In this document: positions 6,870 to 14,257 of the stretch, in pieces | How the letters are laid out: every line of letters begins with the position of its first letter | Position numbering within the stretch: position 1 is the stretch's first letter | Assembly (NCBI GenBank): GCA_934098555.1 | Contig: CAKOOQ010000022.1 | Coordinates: forward strand, 1-19,905 | Origin: an uncultured Bacilli bacterium | GTDB taxonomy: Bacteria > Bacillota_I > Bacilli_A > RF39 > UBA660 | Reading direction: 5' to 3' | DNA length: 19,905 nt | Translations under genes and position numbers: made by a program | Notes under the pieces: generated by a model | What the model was told of the DNA's origin: nothing | Seen by the model: the letters and a program-made list of their open reading frames with translations, nothing else | Database searches by the model: none

Positions 6870-9605
6870 ATGTTTTGTCCCAATTGTGGTCAAAAAATAA
6901 CAGGAGAAGCCGAATTTTGCCCTTTTTGTGGCTTTAAAATTATAAAAAGTGTCAAAACAACCACTGAAGAAATGACAGAAAAAACAAATAAATTAAAAAT
7001 TAATATAAAAACTTTTTTAAAAAAGTATAAAAAAGAATTTAAGGTAGTTGGAGTTGTTTTACTTCTTCTTTTCCTTTCTTATTTTGGTTATAAAATCCTT
7101 TTAGGGGAAAAGCTAGCCTGGGATGAGACTTACGAAGATAATTCTTTAGAGTATGTCTTACCTAACGAAGTTACACTTGGGGTCATTTTCTCTAATGAAG
7201 ATAAAATAAATGATTTAAAAGTGACTTCTACGTGTGGCACGGTTACCCAAAATAAATTAGAGTTTGTCTGGAATTTAAAAGATTCTTTAGGCGAATGTCA
7301 TCTTACCGTGCAATATAAATTACGAAAAATAGATAAAAAAATCACCGTTATTACCGACGATGATAAAAGTCTTTTAGGTTTGCCTGATTTTGTAAACACC
7401 GATGATGAGGATGCTGATCCTGATTTAGATGGTCTTACTAATAAAGAAGAAAAAGAGCATCAAACAAATCCCTTACTTGCTGACTCTGATATGGATGGTT
7501 TGGATGATTACTATGAAATTTACGAAAGTAAAACAGATCCTTTAAAGAAAGATACGGATAATGATGGTCTTAATGACTATGATGAAATAGAGCTTGGACT
7601 AGATCCTAATAAGGCGGATTCTAAAGGAGATGGTCTAAAAGATGGGGAAAGAACAGTTTCCTATACTTTTAAAAATGAAGAAGAAGGCCTTACGGTTACT
7701 TTAACCGGTAAAGGTAATTTGCCAAGTTCTAGTATCACGACTTTTAAAAATTCAACATTTACGGACATGGATGGTGTTTTGGAAACGGTTTATAATTTCT
7801 ATACACCAGGTAATATGGAAAAGGCAGTGGTGACACTTTCCTATGCGACTTTAGATTTAGAAGCTAAAAAGATTAATGAAGACAATTTAACACTTTATTA
7901 TTTTAATGATGAAACTAAAGAGTTAAAAGCTGTAGATACTCAAGTGAATAAAGAGAAAAAAGAAATTACAGTGACTTTAAATCATTTTTCAAAATATGTT
8001 TTAGGGGACAGTCAAGTTGTGACAAATACCAAACCAAGTCAAATTTTAATGGTTCTTGATAATTCAGGCTCTATGTACAGTGAAGAACAACTAAAAGCTC
8101 AAGGCTTTTCTGGAACGAGTGAAGAAGGTAATGATCCAGATTTTAAACGTATTACCTTAACAAAGCATTTAATTGATATGTTTACGGGTAATTATACGTT
8201 TGGTATTAGTGAGTTTGCAGGTAATTACTTAAACATCGCAGATTTTACCGATAATAAAGAAGAAGCCAAAGAAGCTACGGAAAATATTCGTCATGATTTA
8301 CCTAAACTTTCTGGGGGCACAAAGATAGTGAATGCTTTAACGAAAGGTATTGAAGCTTTTAAAGACGATAAACAAAACCATTATCTTATTATTTTAACGG
8401 ATGGCCAAGATACGTCTTATTTTGATCGTCTTTCTAAAAATGTGGACACCATTGTGAAAAAGGCCCAAGAAAAAGATGTTAAAATTTGTGCCATCGGTCT
8501 TGGTAAAAATGTCGATAAAGAAGAACTTACTTCTATAGCTGAACAAACTGGTTGTCATTATTATCCAGCAAGTGAAGAAAAAGCCTTAGATGAAATTTAC
8601 TCTTTAATGGGGAAAAATATCAACTATAGTCTTATTGATACCAATAATGATGGAACAACAAATGCCACCGAGATGGTAGATAGTGGCTTTATTGTAAGTA
8701 AAAATGGGTTTTCTTTTGAAAACTATAAATCTAATTTAGTTGGGGGGCACTGTTATGGAATGGCGACCTTCGCAGAACTTTACTACACAAAAACACTTCC
8801 TTTAAAACATGATGCCAAAACAGTAAGGCAAAAGAAAACGTTATTATCATCGGAGGATGTTACTTCTTATCCTTATGATTTAACAAATACCTATTTTAAA
8901 AACTATGATAATTTATATGATTATAAACCAACGACGAATGCTTTAAAATATGCCCTAGGTTTTAAAGTCTTTAATGAAGAAAAACCAAAAAATTATCGTT
9001 ATATAGCTAACAATCAGTTTCTTTACAATGAAGAATTTAAAAAGGGTGCCTTAGCAAGTGGACTTTATGACGTTTCTTTACAAGATGTCGACAATAGTTC
9101 TTATAAACAACTTGAAAATTTACTTTTAAATGAAGATAGAATACAAACAAGCGATAAAGTAGATGAAAACGAAAAAGAGCTTTTGAATGCCATTTATATG
9201 AGCTTTTTAAAACAAAATGTTACAAAGTTTTATATATCTTCTTCTAATTCTAAGACATGGGGTCAAAACTTATTTGGTATATATAAAACAGAAAAATTAT
9301 CTTCGGCTGCATTTGTTGAACTTTTAAAAACCCGTTTGCAAAATGGGGATGCCCCTGTTATTGCAGGTGATTTTGATGGTGGTTACCATGGTGTTAATGC
9401 CATAAGTCTAGCACAAGATAATAATGACGCCAACCATTACTATATTGGCGTGTATGATAATAATTTTCCTGGAGAGAAAAGATATATTGAAATGACTTGT
9501 ACGAAGAAAAGCTGTGTAACGAAAGCTAATGACAACTATAAATCATCCAATCAACCTATTTTTATTTCTGCATCTTTAGAAGAAGATTTAAAATATTTTC
9601 AATAA
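6870..9605 (+). CDS. Membrane-anchored zinc-ribbon protein with TSP3 calcium repeats, VWA domain and papain-like C-terminal domain
   Basis: A 911-residue protein. A zinc ribbon (Cys3, Cys6, Cys17, Cys20) and one transmembrane helix (about 57-78) repeat the layout of the preceding peptidase. Outside lie a small beta domain (about 85-165), four thrombospondin-type-3 calcium motifs (about 180-260: DPDLDG, DSDMDG, DTDNDG, DSKGDG), a beta-sandwich (265-380), and a VWA domain (about 390-580) with an intact MIDAS: DNSGS at 397-401, Thr484 and Asp511. A further Dx-rich loop (590-601, DTNNDGTTNATE) precedes a C-terminal domain of 300 residues with Cys628 (GGHCYGMA), His840 (GYHGVNAI) and Asp863 (VYDNNFPGE), an order typical of papain-fold cysteine peptidases; activity is inferred. 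SD GGGAGG sits at the end of the upstream gene, so the two genes are coupled. It probably binds a surface or extracellular ligand; the substrate is unknown. Confidence 0.8.
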   Translation: MFCPNCGQKITGEAEFCPFCGFKIIKSVKTTTEEMTEKTNKLKINIKTFLKKYKKEFKVVGVVLLLLFLSYFGYKILLGEKLAWDETYEDNSLEYVLPNEVTLGVIFSNEDKINDLKVTSTCGTVTQNKLEFVWNLKDSLGECHLTVQYKLRKIDKKITVITDDDKSLLGLPDFVNTDDEDADPDLDGLTNKEEKEHQTNPLLADSDMDGLDDYYEIYESKTDPLKKDTDNDGLNDYDEIELGLDPNKADSKGDGLKDGERTVSYTFKNEEEGLTVTLTGKGNLPSSSITTFKNSTFTDMDGVLETVYNFYTPGNMEKAVVTLSYATLDLEAKKINEDNLTLYYFNDETKELKAVDTQVNKEKKEITVTLNHFSKYVLGDSQVVTNTKPSQILMVLDNSGSMYSEEQLKAQGFSGTSEEGNDPDFKRITLTKHLIDMFTGNYTFGISEFAGNYLNIADFTDNKEEAKEATENIRHDLPKLSGGTKIVNALTKGIEAFKDDKQNHYLIILTDGQDTSYFDRLSKNVDTIVKKAQEKDVKICAIGLGKNVDKEELTSIAEQTGCHYYPASEEKALDEIYSLMGKNINYSLIDTNNDGTTNATEMVDSGFIVSKNGFSFENYKSNLVGGHCYGMATFAELYYTKTLPLKHDAKTVRQKKTLLSSEDVTSYPYDLTNTYFKNYDNLYDYKPTTNALKYALGFKVFNEEKPKNYRYIANNQFLYNEEFKKGALASGLYDVSLQDVDNSSYKQLENLLLNEDRIQTSDKVDENEKELLNAIYMSFLKQNVTKFYISSSNSKTWGQNLFGIYKTEKLSSAAFVELLKTRLQNGDAPVIAGDFDGGYHGVNAISLAQDNNDANHYYIGVYDNNFPGEKRYIEMTCTKKSCVTKANDNYKSSNQPIFISASLEEDLKYFQ

Positions 9606-9610
9606 CATTA

Positions 9611-9639
9611 TTTACGGATTTTTAATTTTTTGCTATACT
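9611..9639 (+). promoter_or_regulatory. Promoter upstream of the transketolase-like gene
   Basis: TTTACG (9611-9616), a 17-base spacer and TATACT (9634-9639) with TG one base before it (TGCTATACT, extended -10). AAGGAGG at 9655-9661 serves the start at 9670. No terminator is visible between this and the upstream gene, so read-through from the cluster is also possible. Confidence 0.6.
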
Positions 9640-9669
9640 TATTAAGAGAATAAAAAGGAGGACTTTTAA

Positions 9670-11649
9670 ATGAATCAAAGTGATATAAAGGCTCTTAACG
9701 AACTTAAAATGTTAAGTATTGATATGATAAATCGGGCTAAAATGGGGCGTCCTGGTACGGTATTGGCAATGGCTCCAGTGATGTATGTTCTTTTTACAAG
9801 AATACTTAGAATCGATAATAAAAATCTTTCTTATTTTAATCGTGACCGAGTAATTTTATCATCTTCTGGGCTTACTCCTTTATATGATGCTATGTGTCAT
9901 ATGGCTGGATATCCGATTCGAAAAGAAGAGTTAATGAATTTTGGTCGTTTAAATGGTCTTCCCGTTACTCCAGAACTTCATAATCCTTTATTTATGGAAG
10001 CAACGACCGGTGTAGCGGGAGATGGGGTAGGCTTAAGTGTTGGCTTATCTTTAGGTAGGCGTTATATCGAAGCTTTAATTAAGGAAGAGGATAATAAATT
10101 AAATCTTTATGATTTTACGACCTATTGTTTTGTTAGTGATGCGGATATGCAAAATGGGACAAGTTTAGAAGCTTTTTCTTTTGCTGGCAGTCAAAAACTT
10201 AATCATTTAGTCTTTTTATATGATGCCAATAAAATGGCTATGGAAGGACCTCTCGAAACCGTTTTTGATGAAAATTTACAAAAGTCTTTTGAGGCTAAAG
10301 GTTTTTACGTGGATACTTTAAAACAAGATGTCACTCTTAAAGATATTGAAAAAGCCTTAGAAGGGGCTAAGAAAGCGGATAAGCCAGCCTTACTAATTTT
10401 TAATACCATTATTGGTAAAGATTCTTTTAATGAAGGAAAAAACATTTTACATTCGGGAGTTTTATCTTTTGATGATACTAATAATTTAAGAAGAAAATAT
10501 AGTCTTTTTTTACCACCTTTTGAAGTATCAAAAGATAGTCTTATCTTTATTGAAAAACAAATGAGTGAACGAATGAAAAAGGCTAAAGAAAAGTTTTCAG
10601 AAAGTTATGCACGGGCCAAAAATATCAATAGTGCCAATTTAAATAATATTTTACATATGTTAGAAGCCGGTAATACAGAGATTGCTTTTTTAAGCGATAA
10701 TTATAAGATAAATGCCGCGTACCGAGAACCTTTAATTGAAACAAATAATAAAGTTATGAATTTAATTAGCTCTAAAAGTAATCTCTTTTTAGGAGGAAGT
10801 GCGGGTTTAAGTCTTTATAGTAGAACAAATTTAAATGGTTTTCAGTATATGTCTTATAAAGAACCCAAGGCTAAAAATATCCGGTTTGGTATTCGGGAAA
10901 GTGCTATGGGGTATATCACAAGTGGTATGGCTCTTTTAGGATTGCGAAGTTTTTCTTCTACCCTTTTAAGTTATGCAGATAAAATGAAGGATAGTTTAAG
11001 ACTCTCTTCGTTAATGAATCTTCCGGTTACTTATATTTTTACCCACGATTCTCTTTATAACGCAGATGAAGGAATTTTACAAATTCCTGTCGAACAATTA
11101 GACATGTTACAAACCATTCCCAATTTGTTCGTTTATCGGCCAAGTGACATTGAAGAGGTAATGGGAGCTTGGGAAGTTATCTTGCGCCTTAAACGTCCGA
11201 GTGCTTTAATTATTACCAAAAATGATAGTCCTAAACTTCCTAATTCAAATGCTAAAAAAGTAGCTATGGGAGCCTATATCATTAAACCGGAACAAACGAG
11301 GTTAGACGGTATTATTTTATCTAGTGGTAGTGAGGTTATCAGTGCCATGCAAATTGCTTATGATTTAGCCTCTAAAGGTCTTGATATTCGTGTGGTTTCT
11401 ATGCCTTCTTTAACTCTTTTTAAATTACAAGATAAAACCTATCAAGAAAGTATTTTACCATCTTATGTAAAAACAGTTGTTATCGAAGCTTCCAGTGCTC
11501 TTTCTTTAAAAGAATATGCTAAAGAAGAGGCTTATTTACTTAATATTTCGGATTACCCAAGTAGTGGTTTATCAATAGAGGTTTTACAACAAATGAATTT
11601 TGATTATGACAGTTTAAAACTAAAAGTGGAAGCTTTACTTTCACGGTAG
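9670..11649 (+). CDS. Divergent transketolase-like protein lacking several catalytic histidines
   Basis: A 659-residue protein with the full-length transketolase architecture: an N-terminal thiamine-diphosphate half (1-280), a pyrimidine-binding half (about 330-515) and a C-terminal domain (525-659). Recognisable equivalents include SDADMQNGTSLEAFSFAG (156-173), FGIRESAMG with the catalytic Glu410, FTHDSLYNADEG and VYRPSDIEE. Several canonical residues are replaced: the SGHPG histidine is Arg27 (MGRPG), the NGHGS histidine is Gly67 (SSSGLT), GDG of the cofactor motif is SDA, GPLGQG is GVAGDG, and the histidine of GPTHQP is Gln471 (GILQIP). His261 (LHSGVL) is kept. The fold and perhaps cofactor binding therefore look retained but standard ketol transfer is doubtful. 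It could be a specialised or regulatory paralogue; a normal transketolase would be expected elsewhere. AAGGAGG precedes the ATG. Confidence 0.8.
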   Translation: MNQSDIKALNELKMLSIDMINRAKMGRPGTVLAMAPVMYVLFTRILRIDNKNLSYFNRDRVILSSSGLTPLYDAMCHMAGYPIRKEELMNFGRLNGLPVTPELHNPLFMEATTGVAGDGVGLSVGLSLGRRYIEALIKEEDNKLNLYDFTTYCFVSDADMQNGTSLEAFSFAGSQKLNHLVFLYDANKMAMEGPLETVFDENLQKSFEAKGFYVDTLKQDVTLKDIEKALEGAKKADKPALLIFNTIIGKDSFNEGKNILHSGVLSFDDTNNLRRKYSLFLPPFEVSKDSLIFIEKQMSERMKKAKEKFSESYARAKNINSANLNNILHMLEAGNTEIAFLSDNYKINAAYREPLIETNNKVMNLISSKSNLFLGGSAGLSLYSRTNLNGFQYMSYKEPKAKNIRFGIRESAMGYITSGMALLGLRSFSSTLLSYADKMKDSLRLSSLMNLPVTYIFTHDSLYNADEGILQIPVEQLDMLQTIPNLFVYRPSDIEEVMGAWEVILRLKRPSALIITKNDSPKLPNSNAKKVAMGAYIIKPEQTRLDGIILSSGSEVISAMQIAYDLASKGLDIRVVSMPSLTLFKLQDKTYQESILPSYVKTVVIEASSALSLKEYAKEEAYLLNISDYPSSGLSIEVLQQMNFDYDSLKLKVEALLSR

Positions 11650-11705
11650 TCTTTTCGACAAAATGTTCTTTATCTTTTTGTTATCCTTATAATAGGAGGC
11701 AGAAG

Positions 11706-12131
11706 ATGAGAACATTTTATTTTTTTGAAATTAAACCTGAATTAATGACTTTGTTAAAAGAAAATCCTTATGAACTTTTTAAAACTTTAGAAACCATTTA
11801 TTATGAAAATATGGATGTGGAAACAAGCTATTTACTTATTAAACAGCTCATAAATCCCATTCCTATTAAAAGCTTAGACATTCTTTTATTTCGCAAGTAT
11901 AAAGAAAACTATTTTTATACCAAATATAAAAATGTCCATTCGCTGCATGATGTTTTTCGCAAAGAAAATACAGTGTTAAAACTTTATAAAACTCATTTAA
12001 AACTTGAAACGAATGTAGTAAAACCTAGGTTTTTAGAAGAGCTACAAAAAAATCACAACTTCTTTGTGTGTGATTTTAAAGAAAAAGATTATTTTTGGCT
12101 TTCTTCTTTGTCTTTTAGTATGATAGGTTGA
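11706..12131 (+). CDS. sirA: SirA-like protein (inhibitor of DnaA-dependent replication)
   Basis: A 141-residue protein that I match by eye to SirA (B. subtilis YneE family). The shared landmarks, in order, are an N-terminal FYFFEIKPE strand, YELFKTLE, the LINPIPI segment (48-54; B. subtilis has QPIPI), and a C-terminal VCDFKEKDYFWL stretch (120-131; B. subtilis has AVDFNSKRYGWL). SirA binds domain I of DnaA and blocks new initiation during sporulation. Nothing in this window indicates sporulation, so a vegetative role in initiation control is possible (inferred). AGGAGG (11694-11699) precedes the ATG. It follows the transketolase-like gene by 56 bases with no terminator, so the two may be cotranscribed. 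The last 43 bases overlap the end of tmcAL on the other strand. The match needs a profile search. Confidence 0.6.
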   Translation: MRTFYFFEIKPELMTLLKENPYELFKTLETIYYENMDVETSYLLIKQLINPIPIKSLDILLFRKYKENYFYTKYKNVHSLHDVFRKENTVLKLYKTHLKLETNVVKPRFLEELQKNHNFFVCDFKEKDYFWLSSLSFSMIG

Positions 12132-13192
12132 TTAGAAGCGTCAAACGAAAAGACTGAAGTATGGGTAAGCATTCCGTAAAGAAGACTGGCTCTTTTTTCA
12201 ATTTCGTATGCTCTACTTTGATAATTTATTTTTAAAGAAGGTTTTAAAGTCTTTAAATAATCTTGACCTTTTTCTCTAAAGCCTAAAATCTTAAGATAAG
12301 ATAAAGGCTCTTTGGCATCTTCTTTTTGAATACCAAGCAAGATATGGATGAGCATCCGGTTTAAACGATTATAGGTATATCGTTTACTTTTTAATTTTTC
12401 TAAAAGTTCTTTAAAAGAATGAGAATATACCATTTCTTTTTTGAGTTTATTATCCAACCCTTCGGTAACATCTAAATAACTATCTAAAGCGTTATCCGTT
12501 AAGATTCGCGCCGTAAGTAACTGAAAGAAAAGTTTTTCATCCATTTGAAGAAGATGTGTCAAAGACTCTTTTGGCATAAAAGGGGTAACATCTTCTTTCT
12601 TTTTTAAACGTGCTCTTATATTGGATGCAGAGATGATAGGATTATTATCTTTGGTATCGTGAAAATCATTGGTTCTTAAAATGCTTTCCCAGGTCATATC
12701 ATAATGATTTTTTAAAATAGCTTTTATATAAGAAATAGCTAACAGGTCATTTGGTTTTACGGTTTCTTCTTCTTTTAAAGCTTCATTTATTCTTTTAGGA
12801 TAGGAAGAGCTACTTTTTTCTAATTTAAAGTCTTTCTCGAGTTGCAATGAAGCTAAAGTGTTTAAACGGTCTTTGTCTTCTGTTTCACTGCCAAAAATGA
12901 TTTTTTTAACGCCAAGATTATGAAGGAGAATAATACTTTTTTCGGCAAAGGTATCTGCCGATTGGGTGCCGTATAAAGCTGGAAGTTCGACAACAATATC
13001 TATTCCATATAAAAGGGCAATACGCGTTTTACTTTCCTTACTTAAAAGACTTATTTGACCTCTTTCTAAAAAATAACCATTTAAACATAAAACAAGAAGA
13101 GAGTCGGGATATCTTTCTTTAATTTTATTTATGTGGTACAAATGACCATTGTGAAAGGGTGAATACTCACAAATAAGGCCAATAACGTCCAT
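12089..13192 (-). CDS. tmcAL: tRNA(Met) cytidine acetate ligase TmcAL
   Basis: A 367-residue enzyme of the YlbM/TmcAL family, which adds an acetyl group to the wobble cytidine (C34) of elongator tRNA-Met using acetate and ATP in the cytosol. The N-terminus IGLICEYSPFHNGHLYH contains the HxGH nucleotidyltransferase motif (His14, Gly16, His17). The second nucleotide motif is ISASNIRARL, and IIFGSETED is typical of the family. Length is close to the usual 380-410 residues. AGAGGTGG precedes the ATG on the minus strand. It is transcribed divergently from yceD-rpmF, a conserved neighbourhood in Bacilli, and converges with the sirA-like gene with a 43-base tail overlap. Confidence 0.92.
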   Translation of the reverse strand: MDVIGLICEYSPFHNGHLYHINKIKERYPDSLLVLCLNGYFLERGQISLLSKESKTRIALLYGIDIVVELPALYGTQSADTFAEKSIILLHNLGVKKIIFGSETEDKDRLNTLASLQLEKDFKLEKSSSSYPKRINEALKEEETVKPNDLLAISYIKAILKNHYDMTWESILRTNDFHDTKDNNPIISASNIRARLKKKEDVTPFMPKESLTHLLQMDEKLFFQLLTARILTDNALDSYLDVTEGLDNKLKKEMVYSHSFKELLEKLKSKRYTYNRLNRMLIHILLGIQKEDAKEPLSYLKILGFREKGQDYLKTLKPSLKINYQSRAYEIEKRASLLYGMLTHTSVFSFDASNQPIILKDKEESQK

Positions 13193-13210
13193 AAAACCAC
13201 CTCTTTTTTT

Positions 13211-13239
13211 AGTTTACCAAAAACTCGGACTTGTGTAAA
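13211..13239 (-). promoter_or_regulatory. Promoter of tmcAL
   Basis: Read on the minus strand: TTTACA (13239-13234), 17-base spacer, TAAACT (13216-13211). The -35 hexamer overlaps the -35 of the divergent yceD promoter by three bases, so both cannot easily be occupied at once. Confidence 0.6.
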
Positions 13240-13259
13240 ATTATTTTTAAAGGTATAAT
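13231..13259 (+). promoter_or_regulatory. Promoter of yceD-rpmF
   Basis: TTGTGT (13231-13236), 17-base spacer, perfect TATAAT (13254-13259). Transcription would start near 13266, which excludes the in-frame GTG at 13260 as a start for yceD. Confidence 0.65.
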
Positions 13260-13286
13260 GTGAATACAGAAAAGAAAGGTGATATT

Positions 13287-13763
13287 GTGGATTTACAAAA
13301 GTTTTTGATTCATGAAACCAAACAAGATGTCGTTGTCGATTTTTCCAAGGATGTCTATACTTCGGCCGGTATTTTAGATATTCCTTGTTTTACAGTTTCT
13401 CTTATGATAAAAAAAGATTTGAATCAAGATTATTATTTAACTTTAAAAGGAAAGGTGACACTTATTTTAAGTGATGCCAGAACTTTAAAAGAAGTATCTT
13501 ATCCAATTTTCTTGGATTTTAATGAAAAAATTTCTGAGGAAAGTGAAATATGTGGGAGATTTTTAGAAAATTCACAAAATACACTTGATATTCTGGGTGT
13601 TTTATGGGAAAATATTGTACTGGAAATCCCAATTAGCTATACCGAATCTGAGGAGTTAAATATCGTTGGTAATGGGTATCAAGTGAATGGGAATGAGAGT
13701 GAAAAAAGCATGGATCCAAGACTAGCTCCTCTATTGGAGTTACTGGATAAGGAAAAGGAGTGA
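13287..13763 (+). CDS. yceD: YceD/DUF177 family protein (large-subunit rRNA accumulation)
   Basis: A 158-residue DUF177 protein, the family almost always encoded directly before rpmF and linked to 23S rRNA accumulation. Recognisable features are the central VSLMIKKDLNQDYYLTLKG strand region and the C-terminal MDPRLAPLLELL, matching the family's DPRLA..LL ending. I choose the GTG at 13287 (protein MDLQKFLIHE) because AAAGGTGAT, a near-perfect anti-16S match, lies just before it. The longer in-frame start, GTG 13260, begins immediately after the -10 box and would not be in the transcript. The stop is TGA, and rpmF starts four bases later with its ribosome binding site inside this gene. Confidence 0.9.
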   Translation: MDLQKFLIHETKQDVVVDFSKDVYTSAGILDIPCFTVSLMIKKDLNQDYYLTLKGKVTLILSDARTLKEVSYPIFLDFNEKISEESEICGRFLENSQNTLDILGVLWENIVLEIPISYTESEELNIVGNGYQVNGNESEKSMDPRLAPLLELLDKEKE

Positions 13764-13767
13764 AACT

Positions 13768-13977
13768 ATGAAACTAAACCTTCAATTATTTGCTGTTCCT
13801 TTTAGAAGAACTAGTAAAACTAAGAAAAGAATGCGTCGTACACATTTAAAGAAAGAAGTTGGAGCTATTCAAACTTGTCCAAAATGTGGAGAAGCATTAA
13901 GACCTCATCGTGCCTGTGCAAAATGTGGCTTCTACAAAAATGAAGATGTTCTACATATTCAAAAAGAAGAAAATTAA
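13768..13977 (+). CDS. rpmF: 50S ribosomal protein L32 with an N-terminal leader resembling a Prp cleavage site
   Basis: A 69-residue L32 of the zinc-binding type (Cys37, Cys40, Cys50, Cys53: CPKCG...CAKCG). The conserved L32 start AVPFRRTSKTKKRMRRTH is present, but instead of a single Met it follows the eight residues MKLNLQLF. The leader is forced by the DNA: AAGGAG (13755-13760) is 7 bases from the ATG at 13768, and the codon before GCT-GTT-CCT is TTT, not a start. The leader plus Ala (MKLNLQLFA) matches the site found on Firmicutes ribosomal protein L27 (LNLQFFA), which the protease Prp cuts before Ala. Cutting here would give AVPFRRTSK, identical to the normal mature L32 end. Cleavage is inferred. 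Confidence 0.95.
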   Translation: MKLNLQLFAVPFRRTSKTKKRMRRTHLKKEVGAIQTCPKCGEALRPHRACAKCGFYKNEDVLHIQKEEN

Positions 13978-13986
13978 AAAAAACGC

Positions 13987-14015
13987 TTGTATTTTTGATT
14001 AACATCGTTTATAAT
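13987..14015 (+). promoter_or_regulatory. Promoter of the tRNA-Arg / tRNA-Pro pair
   Basis: TTGTAT (13987-13992), 17-base spacer, perfect TATAAT (14010-14015), 20 bases before tRNA-Arg. rpmF has no terminator of its own, so rpmF transcripts may also run through the tRNAs. Confidence 0.6.
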
Positions 14016-14034
14016 CAATATGCAAGTGAAAAAT

Positions 14035-14111
14035 GTACCCATAGCTCAATTGGATAGAGCGTTAGACTACGGATCTAAAGGTTAGGGGTTCGACTCCCTT
14101 TGGGTACACCA
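14035..14111 (+). tRNA. tRNA-Arg (anticodon ACG)
   Basis: Full cloverleaf: acceptor GTACCCA (14035-14041) with TGGGTAC (14101-14107), D stem GCTC/GAGC, anticodon stem TTAGA/TCTAA with loop CTACGGA (anticodon ACG at 14069-14071), T arm AGGGG-TTCGACT-CCCTT. Discriminator A, and CCA is encoded (14109-14111). A34 would be read as inosine after deamination and decode CGU/CGC/CGA. Confidence 0.97.
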
Positions 14112-14119
14112 CTTGATTT

Positions 14120-14196
14120 CGAGAAGTAGCACAATTTGGTAGTGCACTTGGTTTGGGACCAAGGGGTCGCAGGTTCGAGTCCTGTCTTCTCGACCA
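14120..14196 (+). tRNA. tRNA-Pro (anticodon TGG)
   Basis: Full cloverleaf: acceptor CGAGAAG (14120-14126) with CTTCTCG (14186-14192), D stem GCAC/GTGC, anticodon stem CTTGG/CCAAG with loop TTTGGGA (anticodon TGG at 14154-14156), T arm GCAGG-TTCGAGT-CCTGT. Discriminator A and encoded CCA. It lies 8 bases after tRNA-Arg, in the same transcript. Confidence 0.97.
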
Positions 14197-14208
14197 TCGT
14201 GATATAAT

Positions 14209-14238
14209 CTTAGCTAATATGGTTAGCTAAGTTTTTTT
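14209..14238 (+). terminator. Intrinsic terminator of the tRNA operon
   Basis: Perfect 9-base stem CTTAGCTAA (14209-14217) / TTAGCTAAG (14223-14231), 5-base loop, followed by seven T (14232-14238). Confidence 0.92.
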
Positions 14239-14257
14239 ATACTATTTTTTAGAAGTT

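Noticed and set aside
11688..11693. TATAAT immediately before the sirA-like gene as a promoter
   Set aside because: A start from this box would exclude the AGGAGG ribosome binding site directly behind it, and no -35 fits.
13260..13286. Upstream GTG as the start of yceD
   Set aside because: It directly follows the TATAAT box and would lie upstream of the transcription start; the GTG at 13287 has an excellent AAAGGTGAT site.
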